64,000 nucleotides of DNA, from assembly GCF_039545035.1 (NCBI RefSeq), contig NZ_BAABRO010000001.1, positions 682,001-746,000 of the forward strand, given 5' to 3'. The notes below the pieces were generated by a model. It did not search any database and was not told the DNA's origin. It was given only the letters and a program-made list of their open reading frames with translations. This document shows, piece by piece, positions 27,046 through 35,704 of the stretch; within the stretch, counting starts at the first letter, position 1; the number at the start of each line of letters is the position of its first letter. A program made the translations under genes and the position numbers. The stretch comes from Novipirellula caenicola (GTDB lineage: Bacteria; Planctomycetota; Planctomycetia; Pirellulales; Pirellulaceae).

Positions 27046-27936
27046 GTGGCCCAAGTCTATTTGACCGCTGACAATGATCCTGAAATGCGGACTGCGAACG
27101 AGCGAGCCCGTCGCACGTTTCGCTTTTTTTGGCGTGAACTCTCCTGGGAACGGCGACGCATCATCCCCGGACTTGACCTCGCGTGCGTGAAGGTCCCCTT
27201 TGAAGATCCTCCAGAGCTGCGATCGGCCAACAGCAGTGAAGGAGTCGAACAGATGTGGCTCGGCGACGTTGATTTTGACGGCCGAATCGTCTCGGGAACA
27301 CTGCTGAATTCCCCCAACTGGCTAAAGTCAATCTCCGAAGGCGACGAAGCCAAATTCCCTGGAAAAGCACTGTCGGATTGGATGTACGTCATCAATGGCC
27401 GCGTTTACGGTGCGTTCACCGTCCAGGTACTTCGTGCCAAAATGAGTGCGAAAGAACGTCAACAGCATGACAACGCTTGGGGGTTTGATTTTGGTGACCC
27501 CGAAAACATCCATGTTGTGCCGCCGGAATGGTTTACAGACGAAAGCGAGAAACAACCGTCTTCATCCGAGAAAACCAAGGGTGGATTGTTCAGCAAACTT
27601 TTGGGACGCTCAGCCAAACAATCATCGGCACCGTTGCCGCCGGCAGACCCGCAGTTAGTTTCGTCGACGGAACACCCCATGGCGGCAAATATGTCCGATT
27701 CGCTTAACGAGTATCTTCAGAAAAATCCCGAACAAGTTCACGCAAAGGACGATCGCGGATGGACAATGCTGCACCAGCAAGCCTTGGCCGGAACCGCGAT
27801 CGGCGTTGCCATCCTGTTAAAGCACGGTGCCGATCCCAATGCGGTCACCGCGAATGGCGCCACTGCCACGCAGCTTGCCAAAGCGTTGGGCTGGAACAAG
27901 GTCGTCGATGTGTTAGCAGACCACGGGGCAACTTGA
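27046..27936 (+). CDS. DUF2314 domain protein with C-terminal ankyrin repeats
   Basis: Cytoplasmic protein of 296 aa. It starts at a GTG with GAGG about 10 nt upstream. Residues of about 1-170 match the DUF2314 pattern: EQMWLGDVDFDGRIVSGTLLNSPNW, then LSDWMYVINGRVYGAFTVQVLR. A Ser/Pro/Lys-rich linker (about 175-215) follows. Residues of about 230-296 carry two ankyrin repeats (DDRGWTMLHQQALAGTAIGVAILLKHGADPN, then ANGATATQLAKALGWNKVVDVLADHGA). DUF2314 proteins have no established function. The ankyrin part suggests a protein partner. It stands alone between repeat-rich gaps. Confidence 0.78.
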   Translation: MAQVYLTADNDPEMRTANERARRTFRFFWRELSWERRRIIPGLDLACVKVPFEDPPELRSANSSEGVEQMWLGDVDFDGRIVSGTLLNSPNWLKSISEGDEAKFPGKALSDWMYVINGRVYGAFTVQVLRAKMSAKERQQHDNAWGFDFGDPENIHVVPPEWFTDESEKQPSSSEKTKGGLFSKLLGRSAKQSSAPLPPADPQLVSSTEHPMAANMSDSLNEYLQKNPEQVHAKDDRGWTMLHQQALAGTAIGVAILLKHGADPNAVTANGATATQLAKALGWNKVVDVLADHGAT

Positions 27937-28005
27937 TCGCCCCCAATCGCGCTGCGACCGGCAACCCATTAAACGGTCGGTGAAGAAAAAACGCCCCAAA
28001 AGAGG

Positions 28006-28614
28006 TTAGCTGGGGTTTGCGAGCACCCAGATTTGCACTAACTCGGCGACCGATTGAACGTCCAACTTTTTCAAGATTGTCGAGCGTCGTTTTTCGATCG
28101 TTCGCAACCCTGAATCCAACCGCGATGCGATGACCTTGTTGGCTAAACCTTCGACGAGCAACTTGGCCACGTCCATTTCTTTTTCATCCAAAGTGCCAAT
28201 CAAACGCTTGGCCTCGGCGACTTGGCGGTCTCGTTCCAAATTCTCTTGCTCAAGCTGAACCGCCTCTTCGATCCCCTTTCGCAACTCGGCTTGCCCACAA
28301 GGCTTTTCAATCAACGTAATCGCGCCGCCCCGGATGGCCCGCACGGTCGATGGAACGTCGGCAAACCCCGTTACCATCACGATCGGAATCGTGATCTGCA
28401 TATCGCGCAACCGTTCGATCAACTCGACGCCGTTCATTCCTGGCATCTTTTTATCGGTAACCATGCAAGCGGGACGCTTGCCGTTGTAACGGGCAATAAA
28501 ATCTTCGGCTGACTCGTAGGATTCCACAGCCAAATTCATCGATCGGACAAGCTCTACCACAACTTGGCGAGATTCCTTGTCATCATCAACGACATGAATG
28601 GTGGGGAGGAGCAT
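28006..28614 (-). CDS. FixJ/NarL-type response regulator
   Basis: DNA-binding two-component regulator of 202 aa. The receiver domain (1-120) has the acidic pair DDD at 10-12, phospho-acceptor Asp54 (MVTDKKMPGMNG), the switch Thr in MVTGFAD and Lys104 in LIEKP. A helical linker rich in Glu/Arg precedes a LuxR-type helix-turn-helix (KEMDVAKLLVEGLANKVIASRLDSGLRTIEKRRSTILKKL). This is the FixJ/TodR layout. The ATG at 28614 is preferred over a TTG at 28632. A histidine-kinase-like gene lies divergently at 30252; they may form a pair, but the 1.6-kb gap weakens that. Confidence 0.9.
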   Translation of the reverse strand: MLLPTIHVVDDDKESRQVVVELVRSMNLAVESYESAEDFIARYNGKRPACMVTDKKMPGMNGVELIERLRDMQITIPIVMVTGFADVPSTVRAIRGGAITLIEKPCGQAELRKGIEEAVQLEQENLERDRQVAEAKRLIGTLDEKEMDVAKLLVEGLANKVIASRLDSGLRTIEKRRSTILKKLDVQSVAELVQIWVLANPS

Positions 28615-30251
28615 TAAAATCAATTCACTCAAAGCGTGTAATTATGATTGTCATCGGCAAGCGTTGGAGAAGATAACGTCGCTGCTAGCAACAATAGAAC
28701 ATATTTCACTGGAACAGACCGCGTCAAACTTGACATTCCCCCGCATTTTTTAATGCAAAAAGTTGTAACAGATTGCGATCGTTTCATCATGGTTTGATCG
28801 TTTTCCCCCCTCACTCACGGGGGCAAAACGAACCTAAGCACCAGAGCGTTACCGGCCGACACTCCACACCCCCCTGGCAGGAGGGAATCGTCGGCCATTC
28901 ATAATGGCGTGAAACGGATCGGCAACCCGCCGCAGCAACACCGGATCGTACCAAGGTAACGACCCGCAAAATCCGGTCGCAAAACCCAGCTGCTGCGAAG
29001 CCACCAAAATCACGCTGCCAGCGTAAACGATCGAACATTCTTACGATTTCGGTCGGTCAACACAATCATGGGACGGGCACACTGTGTCGACATACACAAA
29101 TTCCGTGCCGCTTTCTTGTTTTTGCAACATTGATTTTACAAGCAGCCAAGCGACAACGCCAGCAAATCGACTTTGGACGCCAAGTGCGGATTAATTGCGC
29201 CCAACGAACACGGCATGGAAACGTTGTTCGTAACGTGAAGGAAGCATCGACAGGAACCGAGCATGGCATGAACCGAGCATGAATTTCGTTTTGGTCTTCA
29301 CACCTCTGGGAATCAGGCGACGAGCGAGAGAAGCCTACCCCAGTCATTGGACGACCGGTCGATCGCGTCCGAAACATGCCCCTACAGCATCGGCGGAAAA
29401 ATCACGCACCAAACGTCAATGACACTTGCTCGTTCGCCCAACACCTCGGTACGCCAATCAGTCAACGGCCAAGTGACGAATTCCGCTTCGCATTAAGCAC
29501 GATCTTTCGCGACACGGGAAACAGCGAAATTTTCACGCCCCAATTCGCATTCGAATCCATTGTGATTCGTTGCGCGTCCACCTCTGACTCATCCGCATCC
29601 ACGGATGACGTGAAACAGGCCAGCGTTACGAGAAGTCCACCGCTGAAAGGATTAGGGCTTAGCAAACACGACACAAAGTTCGCGAGTTAGAAGATCCGAG
29701 ATTGCGGCAGGGTCGCAACGGAATAATGATTCAGCTTATTCAAACACGCAGTCGGGTTGCCCCAACCCGACTGGACGTGCTTGAACAAGCTTCCGCTGCG
29801 AAATTCAATCCACACGTTTCCGCTTGCTTTCAAACACTCGGACAAAATTGGGTTGCCCCCCCAACATGAACGATGTGTCCGTGAACCAAGTTGAACGAGG
29901 GATTGATGCCCCATTCGCAACGGTCAGCGATGATTTAGAAGAGACATCGCCTTGCACGTTTAAAGTATCGGACATTTCGGCGCTGCATGCACCCATTCAT
30001 TGCGATGTTTGCGGCAATCCGCAATGCTGCCCAGAACGTCTGGCGTCGTACGCTTCACCAAGTAGATTGCCAAGCTAACCCGGTCCTGCTTTCTTTGGAC
30101 GCACAAGCACTTCCTTGAAACCGCGCCCCTGCATCCGCCCCATTACAAGGCGGTATGCATCACAATGCTGCGGAATTCGCGAATGCGACATTGGGCATGC
30201 AAAAAAGAAGTCAAACTCCTACAATTGAGAAAGCCAAGGAGCCAGAAAATC
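28615..30251. other. 1.6-kb gap without a confident gene
   Basis: Lies between the response regulator and the kinase-like gene. Several short frames exist (for example near 28860-29040, 29462-29674 and 29866-30078). None has family similarity or a good ribosome site. The frame at 29462-29674 (minus, GTG) begins with a signal-peptide-like stretch but is only 70 codons. The region may hold decayed genes. Confidence 0.4.
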
Positions 30252-31403
30252 GTGTCCACGTCCGAGCCAAATGCAACGCAGGTTGTATCGAAATTCTTTT
30301 ACCAGCATCAGTTTGCACAGTCCGAAGATGCGGTCATTGTGTTTCGGCTGCACCCCATGCTAACCCTGTTCGCTGCGAACGATCGCGCCCGGCAAACCGT
30401 TGGCAGCGGCGACGATTGGCCCGCGAATGCGATTGAGGACTGCGAAGATTCAACCTTCGCCAAACGGCTGCTCGCGATGGCAGCGATCAATGACGCTACC
30501 GGATCCAGCCCGCAGCAACATCGCAGTGAACTGGGATGGGTCCGTTGGACTCCTTTCCAGTGCGACGATGGGCACTATGCGGTGTTAACGATCCAATCGG
30601 CCAGCGAACCGATGCCCAAGCCGACGACCGAGTCCAAGTCAATGAACTCGATGGCGGTTGCCCATTGGCTGAAGACATTCATCCATCAAATCAGCCAACC
30701 GCTGCACGTGAATCAAAACACAGCGGACATCATGCAGATTGAGGCCGAGCAGAACAAAATCGACTCGCAGACGGTTCAACCCCGCTTAGAACGACTGCAA
30801 TTCGCAGGAAACCTGCTTCGTGAATGCTTGTCGGACCTAAGAAAACAGATCCAATTGATGTCGATTGCGTTCTCGCAAGTCAATGTGCATGAATTGCTGA
30901 GCCGTGTGGTCGCTGAATTCAATTCTCGCCACGGCACTACACTCAACCTGCAACTCGCGTCAGCGGAGGACAATATCATTGTCCATGGCAACGCCGCATT
31001 ACTAAGCGAAGCATTCGCCAGCATTTTGGAATTGACGTGGGATTTTAATCAAGCGGCTCACGTTCCAGCCGAGCGTTCCGCATTTGAATCATTGTTAAGT
31101 GTCAGCATGAGTAACGACGACGGATTGATTCAAATCAACATCGGTGGTGGGTTACCATCGCAAGACTCGCTCGCCTTTGTGGATCATCCGCTGATGAAAC
31201 AAGGTCACCAGCAACTGATCCCCGCTGCAACTTGGGGCGTGTGCGAGTCGATCATCCAAGTACACCATGGCGAGCTGCTCCGCCCGGCGACGAGCGAGGC
31301 AGCCACGATCCAAATCGGATTGCCAGCAGCATCCGAGCGGACGCAGGAACCCAATGTGAACGTTGCGCTGCATCGCGTGTGGCCACCTGAGAGCGAATCG
31401 TAA
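30252..31403 (+). CDS. Histidine-kinase-like protein with degenerate ATPase domain
   Basis: Cytoplasmic 383-aa protein without transmembrane segments. The start is a GTG preceded by AAGGAG (30236-30241) at 10-nt spacing; the frame extends to 30165 without support. Residues of about 25-120 look PAS-like (DAVIVFRLHPMLTLFAAND). The H-box is WLKTFIHQISQPLHVNQ with His145, resembling FixL-type kinases. The C-terminal ATPase region is reduced: the N-box equivalent reads NAALLSEAFASILELTWDF without the catalytic Asn, and the G-box is weak (IQINIGGGLPS). It could be a non-phosphorylating or phosphotransfer-like kinase, or a badly diverged active one. The FixJ-type regulator at 28006 is the obvious candidate partner. 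Confidence 0.65.
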   Translation: MSTSEPNATQVVSKFFYQHQFAQSEDAVIVFRLHPMLTLFAANDRARQTVGSGDDWPANAIEDCEDSTFAKRLLAMAAINDATGSSPQQHRSELGWVRWTPFQCDDGHYAVLTIQSASEPMPKPTTESKSMNSMAVAHWLKTFIHQISQPLHVNQNTADIMQIEAEQNKIDSQTVQPRLERLQFAGNLLRECLSDLRKQIQLMSIAFSQVNVHELLSRVVAEFNSRHGTTLNLQLASAEDNIIVHGNAALLSEAFASILELTWDFNQAAHVPAERSAFESLLSVSMSNDDGLIQINIGGGLPSQDSLAFVDHPLMKQGHQQLIPAATWGVCESIIQVHHGELLRPATSEAATIQIGLPAASERTQEPNVNVALHRVWPPESES

Positions 31404-31598
31404 CGATCGCCGGCATTTCCCGAATGCCGTTTTGCTTTGAAACGAATTCGGTGATTCTTCTAGAACGGCGTCGCCCCCGCGATTTCCACTGCGTTGTGGG
31501 ATCGGTATCTCGCTGAGATGGCAACGCGCCCATGCGTGATGTGGCCCGAGTGTCAATCGTTTCGCTCACACCGCTGCGTCCTTTAGCAAAAAAATGGC

Positions 31599-31626
31599 TT
31601 GACTCGCCACGTCACTGGTGTACTAT
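31599..31626 (+). promoter_or_regulatory. Sigma-70-type promoter of the GntR/ABC operon
   Basis: TTGACT (31599-31604), 16-nt spacer, TACTAT (31621-31626). It lies 57 bp before the ATG of the GntR gene and overlaps the operator at 31614-31643. Confidence 0.65.
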
Positions 31627-31643
31627 CTAACCAACACACCAGT
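31614..31643. promoter_or_regulatory. Inverted-repeat operator, likely site of the GntR repressor
   Basis: ACTGGTGT (31614-31621) and ACACCAGT (31636-31643) are perfect inverted 8-bp arms separated by 14 bp, and they embrace the -10 box. Binding would block the promoter, as expected for autoregulation by YtrA-type GntR proteins. Confidence 0.65.
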
Positions 31644-31682
31644 TACCTGGATCACCAGACAGCCGCTAACGCGAGTCGAGCC

Positions 31683-32093
31683 ATGTTCTTCCACATTGAT
31701 CCATCCAACGGCCAGCCGATCTATGCTCAGATCGTCCGGCAGGTGAAATTTGCGATTGCCGAACAAACGCTTCGGCCAGGGCAATTGCTGCCCAGCGTTC
31801 GCCAACTGAGCATGCAGTTGGCGGTAAACCCCAATACGATCACGCGGGCGTTTCAGGAATTGCAATCCGAGAATCTGATCGAAACGCTGCGAGGTCGTGG
31901 CGTGGTGGTTACCAAAGATGCGTTAGCCCCATGTCGCAAACAGCGTAAATCAATCATCAGCGATCGCGTTGAAAACGTGATTGTCGAAGCACTGCGTAGC
32001 GGCATGAACGCAGATGAAATTCGCGAGATTGTCGACAAGAAACTCAAAGCACTCGAAGGAAAAGTCACCGCCGTTGGCAAGCCGCCTGATTGA
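31683..32093 (+). CDS. GntR family regulator, YtrA subfamily
   Basis: DNA-binding repressor-type protein of 136 aa. The GntR winged helix is complete: PIYAQIVRQVKFAIAEQTLRPGQLLPSVRQLSMQLAVNPNTITRAFQELQSENLIETLRGRGVVV (about 13-77). The C-terminal part is a short helical dimerisation segment, as in YtrA. YtrA regulators usually sit first in an operon with an ABC transporter and repress it; here the ABC ATPase follows at 32163. The ATG at 31683 lies just downstream of the promoter and operator described above; the frame to 31599 overlaps the promoter and is not real. Confidence 0.9.
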   Translation: MFFHIDPSNGQPIYAQIVRQVKFAIAEQTLRPGQLLPSVRQLSMQLAVNPNTITRAFQELQSENLIETLRGRGVVVTKDALAPCRKQRKSIISDRVENVIVEALRSGMNADEIREIVDKKLKALEGKVTAVGKPPD

Positions 32094-32162
32094 TGCCCGT
32101 GGTCCGCCAACCACGCGGGGTCGTATTCACTTTTCCACAGCCTCATCGAGCAGTCCACCGTC

Positions 32163-33152
32163 ATGAACTCAGTCATTCGCACCGAAAACCTTGTCATGCG
32201 TTTCCGCAACTGCGATGCACTTGCGGGGGTCGACCTTGAAATCCCCGCCGGATGTGTCTTCGCGTTGTTAGGCGAAAACGGAGCAGGAAAGACGACCCTG
32301 ATTCGCATCTTAACCGGATTTCAAAAGCCAACGTCGGGGAAAGCAGCGGTCTGCGGGATCGATCCAACCAAAGATCCACTCCGCGTTCGCGGGCGAATCG
32401 GCTACGTCAGCGACCGGCCATCGATGTACGACTGGATGACGGTCAGCCAAATCGGTTGGTTCACCGCATCGTTTTACCCCGATGGATTTCTCGACACATA
32501 CACGCAGCTGATCGAGCGTTATGAAATTTCGATGAAACAGAAGATGAAGCACCTGAGCAAAGGCCAACGTGCGAAGGTCGCCTTGTCGCTGTCGCTGGCC
32601 CACGATCCTGAATTGCTGATCCTCGATGAGCCCACCTCGGGTTTGGACCCAATGGTTCGCCGAGAATTTTTAGAGAGCATGGTCGAGCGAGCCGCATCGG
32701 GGCGAACGGTGTTTCTTTCCAGCCACCAAATTTCGGAAGTCGAGCGGGTGGCTGATACGATCGCGATCCTGCATCGCGGTAAACTGCGATGTTGTCAACC
32801 GATCAACGATTTAAAAGCCTCGATGTCACAGATCACGATCGGCTTGGACGATCCGCTTTGCCAGTTGCCGGCGCTTCCGGAACCCGCCGAAACCTTGATC
32901 GAAAGCACTCAGGGCCGCCATCGGCAAATCGTGGCAAGGAATTTTCATCCAAGCATGATTGCGGAACTGGAAAACACCCATGGCGTGTTGTCGGTAACCC
33001 ATCGTCCGATGTCGCTTGAAGAGATTTTTATTGCATTCACTCATGGCGAGGGATTGCGCGGTGAGGTTTCCGACATCCAAAACAATCGCCGGTGCGACGA
33101 CACGGATCGCGAGGTGGAAAACCCGTTGATTGAATCAGGAGAGGCATCATGA
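32163..33152 (+). CDS. ABC transporter ATP-binding protein
   Basis: ATPase of 329 aa of an ABC exporter or efflux-type transporter. Walker A is GENGAGKTT (37-45), the signature LSKGQ (131-135) and Walker B LLILDEPTSGLDP (151-163), with the switch His in SSHQISEVERVADTIAIL. The approximately 95 residues after the core form a divergent C-terminal domain common to the CcmA/EcsA class. The stop codon overlaps the permease ATG (ATGA), so the two are translationally coupled. The preceding YtrA-type regulator suggests induction by envelope stress or an antibiotic-like compound, which is inference from the family. Confidence 0.92.
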   Translation: MNSVIRTENLVMRFRNCDALAGVDLEIPAGCVFALLGENGAGKTTLIRILTGFQKPTSGKAAVCGIDPTKDPLRVRGRIGYVSDRPSMYDWMTVSQIGWFTASFYPDGFLDTYTQLIERYEISMKQKMKHLSKGQRAKVALSLSLAHDPELLILDEPTSGLDPMVRREFLESMVERAASGRTVFLSSHQISEVERVADTIAILHRGKLRCCQPINDLKASMSQITIGLDDPLCQLPALPEPAETLIESTQGRHRQIVARNFHPSMIAELENTHGVLSVTHRPMSLEEIFIAFTHGEGLRGEVSDIQNNRRCDDTDREVENPLIESGEAS

Positions 33153-35704
33153 ATGGTTCGCGTCAAGCTCTGCGGGCATTGATTTGGAAGGAAACCCGGC
33201 AAGTCCTTCCGCTGGTCTATATGCTTGCCGGAGTCACACTGTTCCTGATGATTTTGTGGGGATGGATTGGCACGAATCTGCTCGCGACAGGCTCGATCAG
33301 CACGGTGTTGCTGACCATGCCCGCGTTTTTTGCTGCTGGCGTGGGTGCGATTTTGATTGGCCAGGAAAAAGAAACTGAAACGATCCAGTGGGTTTCGTCG
33401 CTACCCATTCGCGATGGTGATGTAATCCGTAGCAAAATGATCGTGGCGGTTGTCGGTTTGGCCGCGATGTGGTGTGCGGCCCTGTTAGGCATTCTGGCGA
33501 TTGAACCGCTGCAATCGGGATCTGCGACGGCGATGTTTCCCGATCCGATCTGGCTGAGTCTCTCCTTTTGGATCATCCACTCACTGTACCTGATGTTTTG
33601 CGGCTTTTACGCATCGTGGCGATCGCAGAACGTGTTTCATGGGTTGTTGATCACGCTTGCCATGGCGTGTATCCCCTATGTTCTCGGTCAATTCACCGCG
33701 TTGTTTTACGCCGAACTTATGTCAACCTACGTTACCGACCGGGTGACGATGTTTCTCAGCGGATGCTGGAGCGTTATCGGAATCGCCGTGGTTGCCGCAA
33801 TCGCGTCTCCAGCGGCTCGCCGCGTGCTGGGGCCTGCCGAACCTCCTGTTCTCGAACAAGACGCAGCGACCGATGGCAATGATCGACGGGGAACGAAGGC
33901 ACTGAATCAATACAGCCCGCCAACGATCCAGGACCGACCGAGTCATCCGTTTCGCTACTCGGTGGCGACGCTGGTTTGGCAATCGGTCAACCACAATCGT
34001 CGACTACTGATGGGGCTGGCCATCATGATCGTGGCGGGAGTGGGATACATCCCATTGAACGTGTCATTACATAGTCATGTCAATGGTGCGGAAGAATTCG
34101 GCCTATTAACCGCAGTATTGGCCGGACTGTCGGTCTCTTGGCTCGGGGTCCTCGCGTTTCATGGTGACGGCAGCAGTGCGGCGATGCGATTTTTGGCGGA
34201 TCGTGGCATTTCTCCGATACAAGCGTGGTGGGGCCGCCATCTGGTGGGATTCGCCATCCTCGCCACAGCCGCGGTCGTCTACATCTTGTTGCAACGGCTG
34301 ATCGTCGTCGGGATGCTTTCAGACCATTACTCTGTCGACCCAAATTTCGCAGCGCCCATTCCGATGCTTTCGGCGGTCGCACTGATTTTAGTTTTGGTCA
34401 CTGCGTACGGAGTGTCCCAGTGGACGAGCCAAGTCCTACGCGTGCTTGCGGGCACGGCGTTTTTAGCTCCGCTGCTTTCGACCGTCTGCGTGTATTGGCT
34501 GGGCAGTTGCTGGATCACCATGGGAACTCCGGTATGGCTGCTCGGCATCATCGCGATGATGCCATTGTTGGCAACCTGCGTGCAGATGCCGCGTCACATG
34601 GAAGGGCCTCGTACGGTCGGTTTCCTGTCGACTCACACTTTGGCAGTGATCGCGGTGTTTGGACTGCCTTACGTTTGGTGCTGGCACGAGACTCGCTCGT
34701 TTCCATCGATTCCAGCGTCACGCGTTGCCGAAATGAAGCAGATGAGCGAAGAACGCGGCACGCAGGTCAGGCCCTCGTTTTCGATGCACCGGTTGCAAAC
34801 GCCCTACGAAAAGTTAACGGAAAATCAGGTGATGGAGATGCCGACCGCGAAAGTCGTCGAGGCACTCGAGTCGGTCGGCGAGCGTCCCGAGGCTTGGTTC
34901 GAGCTTAACGGCGGCAAGCATACCCCGCTACAAGCCGAGCATATCTTTATCAACGAAGCGGTCACGACCACGCAATTGATGCAGGTGCGTTGGCTTGATT
35001 CGCTACAGCGGGAAGACGAATCGAGCGAGCGTCCGCGTGAGAATTTTGTGGAATGGGTTGACTTTGTCACGTCGATTGCCAAACGACTGCGTTTGAATTG
35101 GCGTATTCGTGAACAGTGCTTTGCCGACTATATCGAAATTGCGCTGACACGAATGCTGCTTCACCCCGAAACCCGACAACTTTGGAACGAACCCGCCATC
35201 GCCGAGGCCATTGAAATGCTCGGCGACTCGTCAAGCCGTTCACAGGCCCGTCGCGGGGCGGTGTTAACATCGTGGAGTCGATTTCACAACGATCCAGAGT
35301 TGCGTGCCCACCAAAACTTGGGTGGCTACGTAATCAGTTGGTTGCTTGAATCGAAACCCGCCCTGCAATCTGAATGGTTGACCGATCCAACGGCGGACCT
35401 GATCAGCAGCGAACTGCTGCATTTGATCACAGCAGGCGAACGAGGCGAATCCACGCTCGCACATCGCCGAAAACTTGCTCGAGCGACGCTTGGCAGCGAC
35501 CGCGATTTTGATATCTCGCCCTATGCCGATTCGCTGCAGTCGACGCTGTATGGCGATCACATCGCAACGCTTCATTCCTTCCCTGGATGTCAATGGTATG
35601 CCCTGTGGGAAAGTGAAGCCAAAGAGCTAGCTGAACGCTTTCAGAAGGCGAAGCATTCGAATGTCAACGCCACGCAACAAGGAGCCTCATCCGATGAATC
35701 CTAA
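33149..35704 (+). CDS. ABC transporter permease with a long C-terminal soluble region
   Basis: Inner-membrane protein of 851 aa. About 13 hydrophobic helices occupy residues of about 20-520, including VYMLAGVTLFLMILWGW, MIVAVVGLAAMWCAALLGIL, LVGFAILATAAVVYILLQRL and IAVFGLPYVWCWHE. The arrangement suggests two ABC-2-like halves in one chain with an Ala/Asp linker at about 230-265. The last approximately 320 residues are soluble, helical and unrecognised (MQVRWLDSLQREDE, FVEWVDFVTSIAKRLRLNW). It overlaps the ATPase gene by 4 bp and the following gene by 11 bp. The permease role follows from position and helices; the soluble part has no assigned role. Confidence 0.8.
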   Translation: MNGSRQALRALIWKETRQVLPLVYMLAGVTLFLMILWGWIGTNLLATGSISTVLLTMPAFFAAGVGAILIGQEKETETIQWVSSLPIRDGDVIRSKMIVAVVGLAAMWCAALLGILAIEPLQSGSATAMFPDPIWLSLSFWIIHSLYLMFCGFYASWRSQNVFHGLLITLAMACIPYVLGQFTALFYAELMSTYVTDRVTMFLSGCWSVIGIAVVAAIASPAARRVLGPAEPPVLEQDAATDGNDRRGTKALNQYSPPTIQDRPSHPFRYSVATLVWQSVNHNRRLLMGLAIMIVAGVGYIPLNVSLHSHVNGAEEFGLLTAVLAGLSVSWLGVLAFHGDGSSAAMRFLADRGISPIQAWWGRHLVGFAILATAAVVYILLQRLIVVGMLSDHYSVDPNFAAPIPMLSAVALILVLVTAYGVSQWTSQVLRVLAGTAFLAPLLSTVCVYWLGSCWITMGTPVWLLGIIAMMPLLATCVQMPRHMEGPRTVGFLSTHTLAVIAVFGLPYVWCWHETRSFPSIPASRVAEMKQMSEERGTQVRPSFSMHRLQTPYEKLTENQVMEMPTAKVVEALESVGERPEAWFELNGGKHTPLQAEHIFINEAVTTTQLMQVRWLDSLQREDESSERPRENFVEWVDFVTSIAKRLRLNWRIREQCFADYIEIALTRMLLHPETRQLWNEPAIAEAIEMLGDSSSRSQARRGAVLTSWSRFHNDPELRAHQNLGGYVISWLLESKPALQSEWLTDPTADLISSELLHLITAGERGESTLAHRRKLARATLGSDRDFDISPYADSLQSTLYGDHIATLHSFPGCQWYALWESEAKELAERFQKAKHSNVNATQQGASSDES

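Noticed and set aside
28860-29040. 59-codon minus frame reading VASQQLGFATGFCGSLPWYDP
   Set aside because: It looks somewhat coding-like but has no start codon context and no neighbours; perhaps a decayed gene.
29462-29674. 70-codon minus GTG frame with signal-peptide-like start
   Set aside because: Poor ribosome site and no homology; an overlapping plus-strand frame is equally long.
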